From Microbacterium esteraromaticum (GTDB lineage: Bacteria > Actinomycetota > Actinomycetes > Actinomycetales > Microbacteriaceae): a stretch of DNA of 64,000 bases. Shown here in pieces: positions 21,254 to 30,560 of this stretch. The stretch is taken from positions 310,001-374,000 of the forward strand of contig NZ_FUKO01000019.1 in NCBI RefSeq assembly GCF_900163815.1. Reading direction: 5' to 3'. The notes under the pieces were generated by a model, which ran no database searches, was not told where the DNA came from, and worked only from the letters and a program-made list of their open reading frames with translations. The position numbers and the translations under genes were made by a program. Within the stretch, counting starts at the first letter, position 1; each line of letters begins with the position of its first letter.

Positions 21254-21985
21254 ATGACGGCGATGGACGATCGGGTTCTGGTTCTGGTTCCGGCGTGGAA
21301 CGAGGAACACAACGTCGGCAAGACCGTCCGTGAGATCTACGCCGCATCAGCTCAATACGACGTCGTCGTCATCGACGACGGCTCGACCGACGACACCGGC
21401 AGTGTCGCGCGCCAAGCCGGGGCGACGGTGCTCGGGCTTCCTTTCAACCTCGGAGTGGGCGGAGCCATGCGCGCGGGATTCACCTACGCTCAGCGACACG
21501 GATATCGCCGGGTCATTCAGGTGGACGCCGATGGGCAGCACGACCCGGAAGACATCGCGAACGTGCTCGCCGGTCTCGACCACGCCGACATCTCCATCGG
21601 CGCGCGCTTTGCCGACACCGGCACCTACAGTGTGCGCGGGCCGCGCAGGTGGGCGATGGTCGTATTGGCGCGCGTGGTCTCTCGGATCTCCAAGGCGCGT
21701 CTCACGGATGTCACCAGCGGCTTTCGGGCGGCGAACACCCGGGCGATAGATCAGTATGTGCGTTACTATCCGGCCGAGTATCTCGGCGACACCCTGGACT
21801 CGCTGGTGACAGCCGTTCATGCCGGCCTCACGGTCACGCAGATCCCTGTCGCGATGCGGCCCCGGCAACATGGACGGCCTAGTCAGGGCGCGTTCGGTGC
21901 GACGGTGTATCTGATGCGCAGCGTGTTCGCGCTGGGTCTCGCGATCCTGCGCCGTCCGCGAAGCAGAGAGGAAGCCTCCGCATGA
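21254..21985 (+). CDS. GT2 polyprenyl-phosphate sugar synthase (DPM1/DpgS-like)
   Basis: A 243-residue cytoplasmic glycosyltransferase. It shows LVLVPAWNEEHNVGKTV, VVVIDDGSTDDT, FNLGVGGAMRAGF and QVDADGQHDPEDI. The last holds the DxD metal site (Asp-Ala-Asp), and the LTDVTSGFRA segment follows. These are the motifs of dolichol/decaprenyl phosphate sugar synthases and UndP-sugar enzymes. There is no C-terminal membrane domain; the DUF2304 protein encoded next, with a 4-base overlap, often partners such enzymes. The GGAGAGGGA site just before the ATG supports the start. Likely product: a polyprenyl-phosphate monosaccharide used by external GT-C proteins. Confidence 0.85.
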   Translation: MTAMDDRVLVLVPAWNEEHNVGKTVREIYAASAQYDVVVIDDGSTDDTGSVARQAGATVLGLPFNLGVGGAMRAGFTYAQRHGYRRVIQVDADGQHDPEDIANVLAGLDHADISIGARFADTGTYSVRGPRRWAMVVLARVVSRISKARLTDVTSGFRAANTRAIDQYVRYYPAEYLGDTLDSLVTAVHAGLTVTQIPVAMRPRQHGRPSQGAFGATVYLMRSVFALGLAILRRPRSREEASA

Positions 21986-22362
21986 TCGTCGTGCTCGGCG
22001 TGATTGGGGCGCTCAGCATCCTCACGATCGTCACCTGGATGCTTCTCACCCGACGACTCCGCGAGAAATACGCGGTGCTCTGGATCGCTGTTGCGCTCGC
22101 TGTAATCATCGTCGGGATCTTCCCCGATCTGCTCCTGAGGCTCACGGAGTTGCTGGGCGTGCAGCTACCCTCGAATCTCCTCTTCGCGATGGCGATTCTG
22201 CTCCTCTTGGGAGTCGCTCTTCATCTGTCCTGGGAGCTTAGCTCCGCTGAGGACGAGGTTCGTCGTCTCGCAGAGGAGACTGCCATCGCTTATACGAACG
22301 TGGAGCAGCTCGAGGATCGCGTCTCCGCCCTCGAGGATCAGTACCGCGCCGCGGGCGACTGA
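21982..22362 (+). CDS. DUF2304 family membrane protein
   Basis: A 126-residue protein with three hydrophobic segments: MIVVLGVIGALSILTIVTWML, YAVLWIAVALAVIIVGIF and LLFAMAILLLLGVALHL. A charged coiled tail follows, from about residue 88. The REKYAVLWIAV segment between TM1 and TM2 is the hallmark of DUF2304. Members are encoded next to polyprenyl-phosphate glycosyltransferases, as here, where the start overlaps the GT2 stop (ATGA), and are thought to anchor or assist them. The molecular role is not known. Confidence 0.85.
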   Translation: MIVVLGVIGALSILTIVTWMLLTRRLREKYAVLWIAVALAVIIVGIFPDLLLRLTELLGVQLPSNLLFAMAILLLLGVALHLSWELSSAEDEVRRLAEETAIAYTNVEQLEDRVSALEDQYRAAGD

Positions 22363-22372
22363 ATCCGGAGAT

Positions 22373-23263
22373 TCACCCGCCGAAGATATGGCGCAGAGCG
22401 GAGCGCCGTCCTGCCTGTGTACCGCGCCGCAACACGGCGGGCAGTTGCGTGAAGGCGTGAAGTCGGGCGAAGACCCTGATCCTCGCCGCCCGCGCGGCTT
22501 TGCGCCAACCGGCCTCTCGCGACCGTGTCGCAGCTTCGTCAAAGAATCTTCGATCGTCGGCGAACCTCGATCCGTCCAGCAGAGACCTCTGCGAGGCGCT
22601 CGCTCCATGGCGTCGATACGAGAAGACCGTCTCCGGCATCGCGACCAAGGAGCCGCCGTCGAACACTATGTCGAGAATGATCGCGAGATCCAGGATGACC
22701 GGAAGATCGTCCCGGAAATCGTGTCGGCGTATTGCGGCAGTCCGGAACACCAGGGACGGCCAATACAGCCAATTGCCGCGTAAAAGACTCGACGCGAGGG
22801 CCTCGCCTTGCAGGACGACGTCTCCGTGAGTCGCCTTCGGACGCAGGATACGCTGCTTTACCCAGTCGACCGGGGGCTCGCTCGGCTGTCCTTCTCCGTC
22901 GACGACGACGACACCGGGTTGAAAGATATCGGCGTCGGGGTGCCGCTCGATCCGAGCGTGGACTGCGCGAACGTAGCCCGGGTGCAGTAGGTCGTCGCTA
23001 CCGAGGACTACGAGGTACTCGGCTTCAGCAGCCTCCACGCTCGCCCGGAAGTTCTCGACTATCCCCAGATTGCGTTCGTTGCGTCGATACTGCACACGGG
23101 AATCCTGCACGGCTTCGAACCACGGGGCGACCGAGTCGTCGGGGTATCCGTCATCCAGGACCAACAGCCGCCAGTCGGGGTCGTCTTGGCGGAGCACGGA
23201 GGTCACGGTCTCGAACAGAAGTCGAGGCTCGCCCCAGAACGGCAGCATAATGTCGATGGTCAC
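22373..23263 (-). CDS. GT2 family glycosyltransferase
   Basis: A 296-residue GT-A glycosyltransferase: VTIDIMLPFWGEPRLLFETVTSVLRQD, LLVLDDGYPDD, then LVVLGSDDLLHPGYV with the DD metal site at its centre, as in family 2 enzymes. The GTG at 23263 is preferred over an ATG at 23275 because a TATGCT -10 box (23276-23271) ends 7 bases before it and overlaps the upstream ATG. The N terminus then begins right at the first beta strand. It is transcribed divergently from glf, from a gap of 53 bases. The donor sugar is unknown; the galactofuranan module next door makes a polymer role likely. Confidence 0.8.
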   Translation of the reverse strand: MTIDIMLPFWGEPRLLFETVTSVLRQDDPDWRLLVLDDGYPDDSVAPWFEAVQDSRVQYRRNERNLGIVENFRASVEAAEAEYLVVLGSDDLLHPGYVRAVHARIERHPDADIFQPGVVVVDGEGQPSEPPVDWVKQRILRPKATHGDVVLQGEALASSLLRGNWLYWPSLVFRTAAIRRHDFRDDLPVILDLAIILDIVFDGGSLVAMPETVFSYRRHGASASQRSLLDGSRFADDRRFFDEAATRSREAGWRKAARAARIRVFARLHAFTQLPAVLRRGTQAGRRSALRHIFGG

Positions 23264-23270
23264 TGCACCA

Positions 23271-23276
23271 AGCATA
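23271..23276 (-). promoter_or_regulatory. -10 box for a leaderless GT2 mRNA
   Basis: On the minus strand TATGCT ends 7 bases before the GTG at 23263. No Shine-Dalgarno sequence is seen. It lies back to back with the glf box at 23305. Confidence 0.5.
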
Positions 23277-23304
23277 CGAATCCGGCGTGCGCCGCGCACG
23301 CCGA

Positions 23305-23310
23305 TAGGAT
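23305..23310 (+). promoter_or_regulatory. -10 box TAGGAT for leaderless glf mRNA
   Basis: TAGGAT fits TANNNT and ends exactly 6 bases before the glf ATG at 23317. There is no ribosome-binding site between, the usual layout of leaderless actinobacterial genes. Confidence 0.55.
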
Positions 23311-23313
23311 TAA

Positions 23314-24465
<1,152 letters not shown>

Positions 24466-24472
24466 CGCACGG

Positions 24473-25291
24473 ATGAGCAGGTCTTCAGTCGGAGCCCCTG
24501 GCACGCCACAGCGCTACGCACATTCCTTATGGCTGCTCTCGGCCCGCGATCTGAAGGTGCGCTACTCCACGAGCGTGCTCGGCTACTTGTGGTCGGTGCT
24601 CGACCCACTCGTGATGAGTGCGATTTACTGGTTCGTCTTCACCCGTGTGTTTCAACGCGATGTCGGCGAGGACCCATACATCATCTTTCTGATCAGCGGC
24701 CTGCTGCCATGGGTGTGGTTCAACTCCTGCGTTTCCGACTTCACGAAAGCCTTCAAACGTGACTCCAGACTGGTCCGCTCCACCGCGATTCCGCGGTCCA
24801 TCTGGGTAACTCGCATTGTGCTGAGCAAAGGGATTGAGTTCCTGTTCTCGCTGCCGGTGCTCGCCATATTCGTCATCATCAACATGTTGGTCGAGACGGA
24901 TACTGCCCAGCACGCGCACATCGGGTGGGGAATTCTTTGGTTGCCGGTGGCAGTTGTGCTGCAGACGATTCTGCTGGTCGGCCTGGGGCTGCTCGTCGCT
25001 CCGCTGTGCGCACTGTACGCCGACCTCGAGCGCACCACGGGACTCATCCTGCGTGCGCTGTTCTACGCCACGCCGATCATCTACAACGTCTCGAATCTGC
25101 CCGGCGTGTTCGAGACGCTCGGCGCCTTCAACCCGCTTGCGGGAATCTTCACCCTGTACCGGATGGCGTTCTTTCCCGACCAGTGGCACGCCTTGACGGT
25201 CGTCATCAGCGTTGTCATGAGCCTGCTTATTCTGGGGTTGGGAGCTTGGGTCTTCCGGAAGCTCGAACGTCCTGTCCTTAAGGAGCTGTGA
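24473..25291 (+). CDS. ABC-2 exporter permease, second exporter (galactan type)
   Basis: A 272-residue membrane protein with six hydrophobic segments and the ABC-2 N-terminal signature SARDLKVRYSTSVLGYLWSVLDPLVMSAIYWFVF. This is the permease half of a Wzm-type exporter. The ATG at 24473 lies 7 bases after the glf stop, so the gene is cotranscribed with glf. The order glf, permease, ATPase, with GlfT-like enzymes nearby, recalls the mycobacterial galactan export region (Rv3781-Rv3783). Compared with the permease at 5770 it is clearly a separate member of the family and not a recent duplicate. Confidence 0.88.
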   Translation: MSRSSVGAPGTPQRYAHSLWLLSARDLKVRYSTSVLGYLWSVLDPLVMSAIYWFVFTRVFQRDVGEDPYIIFLISGLLPWVWFNSCVSDFTKAFKRDSRLVRSTAIPRSIWVTRIVLSKGIEFLFSLPVLAIFVIINMLVETDTAQHAHIGWGILWLPVAVVLQTILLVGLGLLVAPLCALYADLERTTGLILRALFYATPIIYNVSNLPGVFETLGAFNPLAGIFTLYRMAFFPDQWHALTVVISVVMSLLILGLGAWVFRKLERPVLKEL

Positions 25292-26025
25292 TGTCGGCTG
25301 CCATCGAGGTGAACGGACTAGGGGTGCACTTCCGCCGCAATCGGCGTGGACGCCGAAGCTTCAAGGATCTGTTCGCCGGGGCATCCCGACGGTCGCGTCC
25401 GGAGGAGTTCTGGATCCTGAGGAACGTGAGTTTCTCGGTGCAGCCTGGAGAGTCAATTGGCGTCGTCGGACGGAACGGTCAGGGAAAGTCGACGCTGCTC
25501 CGGCTGGTCGCAGGAGTTCTGCTCGCCGACGAGGGCGATGTCGAGGTGCACGGAGGGGTGGCGCCGCTCATCGAGCTGACCGGCGGCTTCGTCGGTGACC
25601 TCACTGTGCGCGAGAACGTTAAGATGACCGCCGGTCTGCACGGGATGTCCCGGGCCGAGGTTGCCAGACGCTACGACGACATCATCGCCTTCGCCGAACT
25701 CGCCGGGTTCGAGGACACGCCCTACAAACACCTCTCCAACGGCATGAAAGTACGGCTAGCGTTCTCGGTCGTGTCGCAGCTCGACGAGCCCATCCTGCTC
25801 GTCGACGAGGTGCTTGCCGTCGGCGACAAGGCCTTCCGCGAGAAGTGCTATAAGCGAATCGACGAGCTGCTCGCCGAGGGGCGCACTCTGTTCTTCGTCA
25901 GCCACAACGAGCGCGACTTGCGTCGATTCTGTACTCGTGGCCTCTATCTCGACAGAGGTTCCCTCGTGCTCGATGCGAGCATCACGGAAGTTCTCGATCG
26001 TTACAACACCGACTACAACAGCTAG
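25291..26025 (+). CDS. ABC exporter ATP-binding protein, second exporter
   Basis: A 244-residue ATPase. Walker A is GRNGQGKST (60-68), the signature reads LSNGM (148-152), and Walker B is EPILLVDE (166-173) with a following GDK. It too lacks a C-terminal carbohydrate-binding domain. It begins within the permease stop (TGATG), with AAGGAG 6 bases upstream. RfbE/Wzt-type ATPases of galactan exporters are of this short form. In-operon pairing with glf makes lipid-linked galactan the best guess for the cargo. Confidence 0.9.
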   Translation: MSAAIEVNGLGVHFRRNRRGRRSFKDLFAGASRRSRPEEFWILRNVSFSVQPGESIGVVGRNGQGKSTLLRLVAGVLLADEGDVEVHGGVAPLIELTGGFVGDLTVRENVKMTAGLHGMSRAEVARRYDDIIAFAELAGFEDTPYKHLSNGMKVRLAFSVVSQLDEPILLVDEVLAVGDKAFREKCYKRIDELLAEGRTLFFVSHNERDLRRFCTRGLYLDRGSLVLDASITEVLDRYNTDYNS

Positions 26026-26027
26026 GT

Positions 26028-26603
26028 TCAGAGTCCGGCGACGGCTCGGAGCGCTTCGACGCTGGCGCGAGCGGAAACCATGGCGTCCGCTGAATCGGCG
26101 CCGCTCGATACAGCGGTTCGCAGAACTTCCAGGTGCTGCGAGTAAGCGGTCAGGTGATCTTGCCAGTCCGTGCCGATCGACGCGGGAACTTGGGCGTCCG
26201 CCAACCTTTGTGCGTCACCGCGCAGTGAATCGACGATCGAGGCAGCCTCCTCGGGGCCCGAATCGGTGAGAAAACTGAGTCCAGTCAGGGCATCGTCGAG
26301 CCAAGGTCGCACCTGCTCGCGGAATCCCGACAGATCGGGCTCCGGGGGAGTGGGTGGTGTCTCGACAGGAGCAGGCTCCGGTGTCATCGGTGGCGTCGAC
26401 GATGCCGATGGGATCGCGGTAGGCGTCGCGCTGGTTGTCGTAGTGGGGTCCGCGCTCGGCGCGCCTGGACGCAGGAACAGCCAAAATGCGACAGTTGCGA
26501 TCAGGACGGCCACGACGGCAAGTCCGACGATCAGCCAAACGCGGCCGCGCCTGGGCTTCTCATCCGAGTACGCCCAGACGTACTCGGGCTGTGGATCGGT
26601 CAT
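26028..26603 (-). CDS. Membrane-anchored protein with proline-rich linker and C-terminal helical domain
   Basis: A 191-residue protein that I do not recognise. Residues 1-20 are cytoplasmic, 22-43 form one transmembrane helix, about 46-90 are a Thr/Pro/Ser-rich linker, and about 91-191 an external alpha-helical domain (FREQVRPWLDDALTGLSFL). It is the last gene of the GlfT operon, with a 4-base overlap of the GlfT1-like gene. It ends 2 bases from the exporter ATPase stop on the other strand. An accessory role in wall assembly is inferred only from context. Confidence 0.65.
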   Translation of the reverse strand: MTDPQPEYVWAYSDEKPRRGRVWLIVGLAVVAVLIATVAFWLFLRPGAPSADPTTTTSATPTAIPSASSTPPMTPEPAPVETPPTPPEPDLSGFREQVRPWLDDALTGLSFLTDSGPEEAASIVDSLRGDAQRLADAQVPASIGTDWQDHLTAYSQHLEVLRTAVSSGADSADAMVSARASVEALRAVAGL

Positions 26604-27559
26604 TTTGCCTCCAATGCCGGCATCGGCCGCCAGCTGTTGTCGCGCCCGATCCTTCCACCGTCGCGGAGGCCTCGGATCAGGTTACTGGTGCCGCGTAGGG
26701 TGCGCTCGACGAAGACCAGCCGGATGAGTTCCTTGAAGAAGGTGGCTGTGGTCCCGAGTCCGAACAGCACCGGATTGTATGTGTCGTGCACGCGATAGTA
26801 GTGCTTGATGAACGCGCGATTGCGCATGATGTAGTACCGGTACGCATTGCTGGAGGCGTTCATGTGCCGGATCCCCATGTCCCACTGTCTGATTTCGCGG
26901 GTGCGGCGCAGCACGAACTCATCGACGATCACCGCTGTGGTCAATCGCGAGGCCAGCCAGCCGTACATCTGGTCATCCCAGTAGATGAAGAACCGCGGGT
27001 CTGGCAGCCCGATCTGCTGCACGATCGAACGGTGGATGAACATGCCCTCGAAGCATCCGCTGTTCATCTCCCGGTAACCGGAAGCATCGAACTTCGACGG
27101 CGCGAACGGGATCGGGATGGCCATCCGATCGGCAATGCGGTACTGCCAATAGAATTCACTGCCGTCGTAGTCGTAGCGGCGTCCCTGGATGCTCTTGAAG
27201 CGGCGCGACCAGTGGCCCATCCGGGCGAGTCCGTCCGGGAGCACTTCGACGTCGTCATCCATCATCCAAATCCACTCGGCACCCAGATCGTATGCCGTGC
27301 GCATCCCCTCGCTGAATCCCCCCGATCCGCCGGTGTTGGTCGCGAGACGCCGATACACGATCTCGGTGCCGATGTCCGCTCGGAATGACTCGACGACCTC
27401 TGTGGTGTCGTCGGCAGAGGCGTTGTCGATGATCACGACCCGTCCGGGCTTCGGGTCCATTGAGCGGATACTGGTGAGCAGCCCGCTCAGCAGGTGCGAG
27501 CGGTTGAAAGTGACGATGACGATCGTCGCGGACGCGGGATCGAACTCAGCGGGGGTCAT
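26600..27559 (-). CDS. GT2 glycosyltransferase, GlfT1-like (galactofuranosyltransferase candidate)
   Basis: A 319-residue enzyme: TIVIVTFNRSHLLSGLLTSI, VVIIDNASADDTTEVV, NTGGSGGFSEGMRTAY, then WIWMMDDDVEVLPDG with the metal site DDD (101-103). WDDQMYGWL near residue 200 provides the likely catalytic aspartate. The triple aspartate and the NxGGSGGF loop are shared with galactofuranosyltransferases. The mycobacterial first-step enzyme (Rv3782) has a similar length and the same motifs. It overlaps the GlfT2-like gene by 4 bases. Probable role: priming the galactan by adding the first Galf residues. A rhamnosyl- or other hexosyltransferase remains possible. Confidence 0.76.
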   Translation of the reverse strand: MTPAEFDPASATIVIVTFNRSHLLSGLLTSIRSMDPKPGRVVIIDNASADDTTEVVESFRADIGTEIVYRRLATNTGGSGGFSEGMRTAYDLGAEWIWMMDDDVEVLPDGLARMGHWSRRFKSIQGRRYDYDGSEFYWQYRIADRMAIPIPFAPSKFDASGYREMNSGCFEGMFIHRSIVQQIGLPDPRFFIYWDDQMYGWLASRLTTAVIVDEFVLRRTREIRQWDMGIRHMNASSNAYRYYIMRNRAFIKHYYRVHDTYNPVLFGLGTTATFFKELIRLVFVERTLRGTSNLIRGLRDGGRIGRDNSWRPMPALEAK

Positions 27560-29466
27560 GCCTGCTCCTCGAAGGTCTTCTGCCAGGAGGCGTCCGAGAC
27601 GAGGTCCGGAAGCGCCGCGCGGTACTGACTCCGTAGCGTGGGCCAGTTGCGCCGCAGGCGCCGATGCAGCAGGAACGAGTCGCGCAGCATCCGGCGGTAT
27701 TGTGCGCGGTCCCGAGTGTAGACGTTCTTGCCGGACCCGTCAGCCGCGCTGACCAGTGCGCTGTCGAAAGAGGGGATGCGCCACCACTGCGCGTCGCTCT
27801 TGCCGAACTCGACCTCCGGACGCTCGACGTTCTCAGGGGCGGGGGAGTGCAGCCAATGCAACAGCAGTGTGCGAACAGTGAAGAGGCGCAGGCGCAGTCC
27901 GGTCGGGCTGTCGAGCTGGTGCGATTTCAGTGGCGGAAAGACCTGTCGTCCGCGCCGTGAGTGCAGCACTGTGCTCGGGTCGCGGTGCACCACGGTCTCG
28001 GCGAATGCTGCTGCGAGTGTGCGAGCTTCCGGCATCGCCGTGGCGAGGTTCCTGCGCATGTGCTCGGGCCCCGAGAGGACATCCCGCAGGGCTTTCGCGC
28101 GCAGGGCGACGGGGTAGTACTGCATCATCATCAGATGCTTGAGATCCACGCGCAGGCTGTGCTTGAGCAACCGTCCGCCCTGCGGTGCGTTCGAATGCAG
28201 CAGTGCCGCCACGATGCGGTTGCGGGCGTGGAAGTACGCCTGCCAGTCGATGGTGTCGTCCTTGTTCACCCAGGAGACGTGCCAGAGGGCGACTCCGGGC
28301 AGCGACACGGTCGAGAACCCCGCTTCGCCGGCGCGCAGACAGAACTCCGCATCATCCCACTTGATGAACGCGGGAAGGGACAGGCCCACTTTCCGGATGG
28401 CGTCGAGAGGAATCAGACACATCCACCAGCCGTTGTAGTCGGCGTCCATGCGCATGTGCAGCAGGGGGGACTGGCGCAGATTCGCAACGCCGAAATCGTG
28501 CGGCATTTTCTCCTGGTACAGGTTGCGCCACATGAACGGAACCTCGTCCACGACCTCGGCCCAGCCGTGCAGCTTGGGGCGATCGAGCAGATCGAACATG
28601 TGGCCGCCGACGAGCACCGGAGTCGTCGCGTACCGCGCGAAGACGATCGAGCGGCGCAACGACTCCGGCTCGAGGCGCACATCATCGTCGAGCAGTTGCA
28701 CGAAGTCGCTCTCCGAGCGCTGGAGCGCTTCGTGCATCGAACGGGCAAAGCCACCGGAACCGCCGAGATTCGGCTGACGGATCACCTGTAGCGTGTCTCC
28801 GAGTTCCGCCGCAACCAGGTCGTACCCGTCCTGGTCCGCGACGAGCTGCGTTCCCTGATCGACAAGGAAGATGCGGTCCACGAACTCCAGAGCGTCCGGC
28901 GAGTTCGCCAAGGCGCGCAGCGTGTCGATGCAGTAGTCGGGCTTGTTGTAGGTCGTGATGCCCAGAGAGGCTTTGCCGTCGCGCGCGGGCTCCTGCTCGG
29001 TCGTCCACTCCGCGCCTTCCAGGATGACGTGCTTCTCATCGGCGACAACGTCGAACCAGATCCATCCTCCGTCGCTGTACTCGGTCAGCGAGAGGTTGAA
29101 TGAGGTGCTGGTGTCGCCGCTCACCTCACGGGTGTCGATCCGCTGGCGCACGCCGGCGCCATTTGAACGGTAGATCAAGACGGTAGCCGGGCCGCTGGTG
29201 TGCACCGTCAGGGTGATCTGGCGGACGCTCGTCCAGTGTTGCCAGTACGAGGCGGGGAAGGCATTGAAATATGTCCCCAGTGACACGCGTCGTCCCGACA
29301 CGACGCGCGCGCGATTGCGGCCGAGTATATTGCCCAGGTGGGCACGATTGGAAACCCGCACCGGCTCCTCATCGATTACCGACCAGGTCTCCGGGGCGGC
29401 ATACAGCGGGAGCAGATCGGGGTCTCGATCGAGCGGAAAGACGACGTTCTGCAGCACGTGGGTCAC
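27556..29466 (-). CDS. GlfT2-like processive galactofuranosyltransferase
   Basis: A 636-residue enzyme, essentially the length of mycobacterial GlfT2 (637). The N-terminal 150 residues are a beta-rich domain. The GT-A domain begins at SLGITTYNKPDYC and has QPNLGGSGGF, FVQLLDDDVRL with DDD (260-262), NGWWMC (345-350), and FIKWDDAEFCLRAG with Asp371-Asp372. LPGVALWHVSW follows, with His396 in the position of the third Mn ligand of GlfT2. This set of residues is diagnostic for the enzyme that alternates beta-1,5 and beta-1,6 Galf linkages. It starts with GTG, has no mycolate partners nearby, and overlaps the GlfT1-like gene by 4 bases. Confidence 0.88.
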   Translation of the reverse strand: MTHVLQNVVFPLDRDPDLLPLYAAPETWSVIDEEPVRVSNRAHLGNILGRNRARVVSGRRVSLGTYFNAFPASYWQHWTSVRQITLTVHTSGPATVLIYRSNGAGVRQRIDTREVSGDTSTSFNLSLTEYSDGGWIWFDVVADEKHVILEGAEWTTEQEPARDGKASLGITTYNKPDYCIDTLRALANSPDALEFVDRIFLVDQGTQLVADQDGYDLVAAELGDTLQVIRQPNLGGSGGFARSMHEALQRSESDFVQLLDDDVRLEPESLRRSIVFARYATTPVLVGGHMFDLLDRPKLHGWAEVVDEVPFMWRNLYQEKMPHDFGVANLRQSPLLHMRMDADYNGWWMCLIPLDAIRKVGLSLPAFIKWDDAEFCLRAGEAGFSTVSLPGVALWHVSWVNKDDTIDWQAYFHARNRIVAALLHSNAPQGGRLLKHSLRVDLKHLMMMQYYPVALRAKALRDVLSGPEHMRRNLATAMPEARTLAAAFAETVVHRDPSTVLHSRRGRQVFPPLKSHQLDSPTGLRLRLFTVRTLLLHWLHSPAPENVERPEVEFGKSDAQWWRIPSFDSALVSAADGSGKNVYTRDRAQYRRMLRDSFLLHRRLRRNWPTLRSQYRAALPDLVSDASWQKTFEEQA

Positions 29467-29474
29467 GAGGTGAC

Positions 29475-29480
29475 AGCATA
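29475..29480 (-). promoter_or_regulatory. -10 box upstream of the glfT2-like gene, next to GTCACnnnGTGAC
   Basis: On the minus strand TATGCT ends 8 bases before the GTG at 29466. The start codon also sits in the perfect inverted repeat GTCAC-gag-GTGAC (29462-29474). That could be an operator or chance. Confidence 0.4.
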
Positions 29481-29554
29481 CCGGTGACTACCTTGGGAAC
29501 GTCGCAAAGCGAGTGCGTGGTGCCGCATATCCGTTTGCAGGGTCGGGCGTGAGC

Positions 29555-30559
29555 ATGGGACGGATGAAGGTAATGATCACCGGCGGCGCCCGCTATATCG
29601 GATCCACTGTGGCGAGCGCGTGCCTCGACGCCGGGATTCGGGTGGTCGTCCTCGATGATTTATCCACGGGACGAGCAGAGTTCGGTGCCGAGCGCAATCT
29701 GTATCGAGGCGATATTGCCGATGCAACACTCCTGGAGCGCATCGTCAAGGAGCATCCTGATATCAATCTGGTGATTCACTGCGCTGCACGAATTGTCGTT
29801 CCTGATTCCGTGGCTGAGCCACTCGACTACTACGACGTCAACGTCGGACGCACACTGACGATGGTTCGCCTACTCGCCGCTCTCGGAGTCTCTCGAGTGC
29901 TGTTCAGTTCGTCAGCGGCCATTTATAGCGGGGATTCGGGGGGAGGCGTCGACGAGGACGCAGAGATCGCCCCCGGCAGCCCCTACGCGAGCACCAAATG
30001 GATGGTCGAGCAGATCCTGCGGGATTCGGCGCAAGCAGGTAAAATTCGTGCCGTCGCGTTGCGCTACTTCAACCCGATCGGTGCGGACCCGCGGTTGCGC
30101 ACGGGGTTGCAGAGCCTGGCGCCGTCGCATGCTCTCGGGAAGATCATGACGGCCCGAGCCACCGCCACACCATTCACACTCACAGGGACCGATTGGAACA
30201 CTCGCGACGGATCAGGTCTGCGGGACTATATCCATGTATGGGATTTAGCGCGCGCACACGTCGCGGCCGTGCAGCGTTTTGATGGGATTGTGAATGCTGA
30301 TGACCCTTATTCGGCGATGAATATCGGGACTGGCCACGGTGTCACTGTGCGTGAACTCGTATCAGCGTTCGAGGCGGTGACCGGCGAGCCGCTCGAGGTC
30401 ATTGAAAGTGGTCGCCGCCCAGGCGACCAGGCGGGAGCTTTTGCGCTCGTAGGTCGTGCCGAAGCCGGACTCGGCTGGAAGGCAGACCGCTCGGTGGAGG
30501 ACGGCGTGCGTGACGCACTTGCGTGGGCCGAGAAACTGAAAACGCTGAACCGATCCTGA
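29555..30559 (+). CDS. galE: UDP-glucose 4-epimerase, with an Arg in the glycine-rich NAD loop
   Basis: A 334-residue extended SDR enzyme. Family features: DDLSTGRAEF after the second strand, IHCAARIVVPDSVAEPLDYYDVN, LFSSSAAIY (Ser119/Ser120) and SPYASTKWMVEQ (Tyr144, Lys148), with the C-terminal RRPGD segment. The NAD motif reads TGGARYIG: Arg13 stands where GxxGxxG requires the second glycine (codon cgc instead of ggc). GalE would supply UDP-Galp to Glf in the galactofuranan module. Codon use is less GC-rich than in its neighbours. Start at 29555 or 29564; a GTG at 29549 is also possible. It ends 1 base from the convergent O-antigen polymerase gene. Confidence 0.85.
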   Translation: MGRMKVMITGGARYIGSTVASACLDAGIRVVVLDDLSTGRAEFGAERNLYRGDIADATLLERIVKEHPDINLVIHCAARIVVPDSVAEPLDYYDVNVGRTLTMVRLLAALGVSRVLFSSSAAIYSGDSGGGVDEDAEIAPGSPYASTKWMVEQILRDSAQAGKIRAVALRYFNPIGADPRLRTGLQSLAPSHALGKIMTARATATPFTLTGTDWNTRDGSGLRDYIHVWDLARAHVAAVQRFDGIVNADDPYSAMNIGTGHGVTVRELVSAFEAVTGEPLEVIESGRRPGDQAGAFALVGRAEAGLGWKADRSVEDGVRDALAWAEKLKTLNRS

Positions 30560-30560
30560 G

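Noticed and set aside
29555-30559. galE as a pseudogene
   Set aside because: The frame is complete and the catalytic residues are present. Only one residue of the NAD loop is unusual, so decay is not shown.
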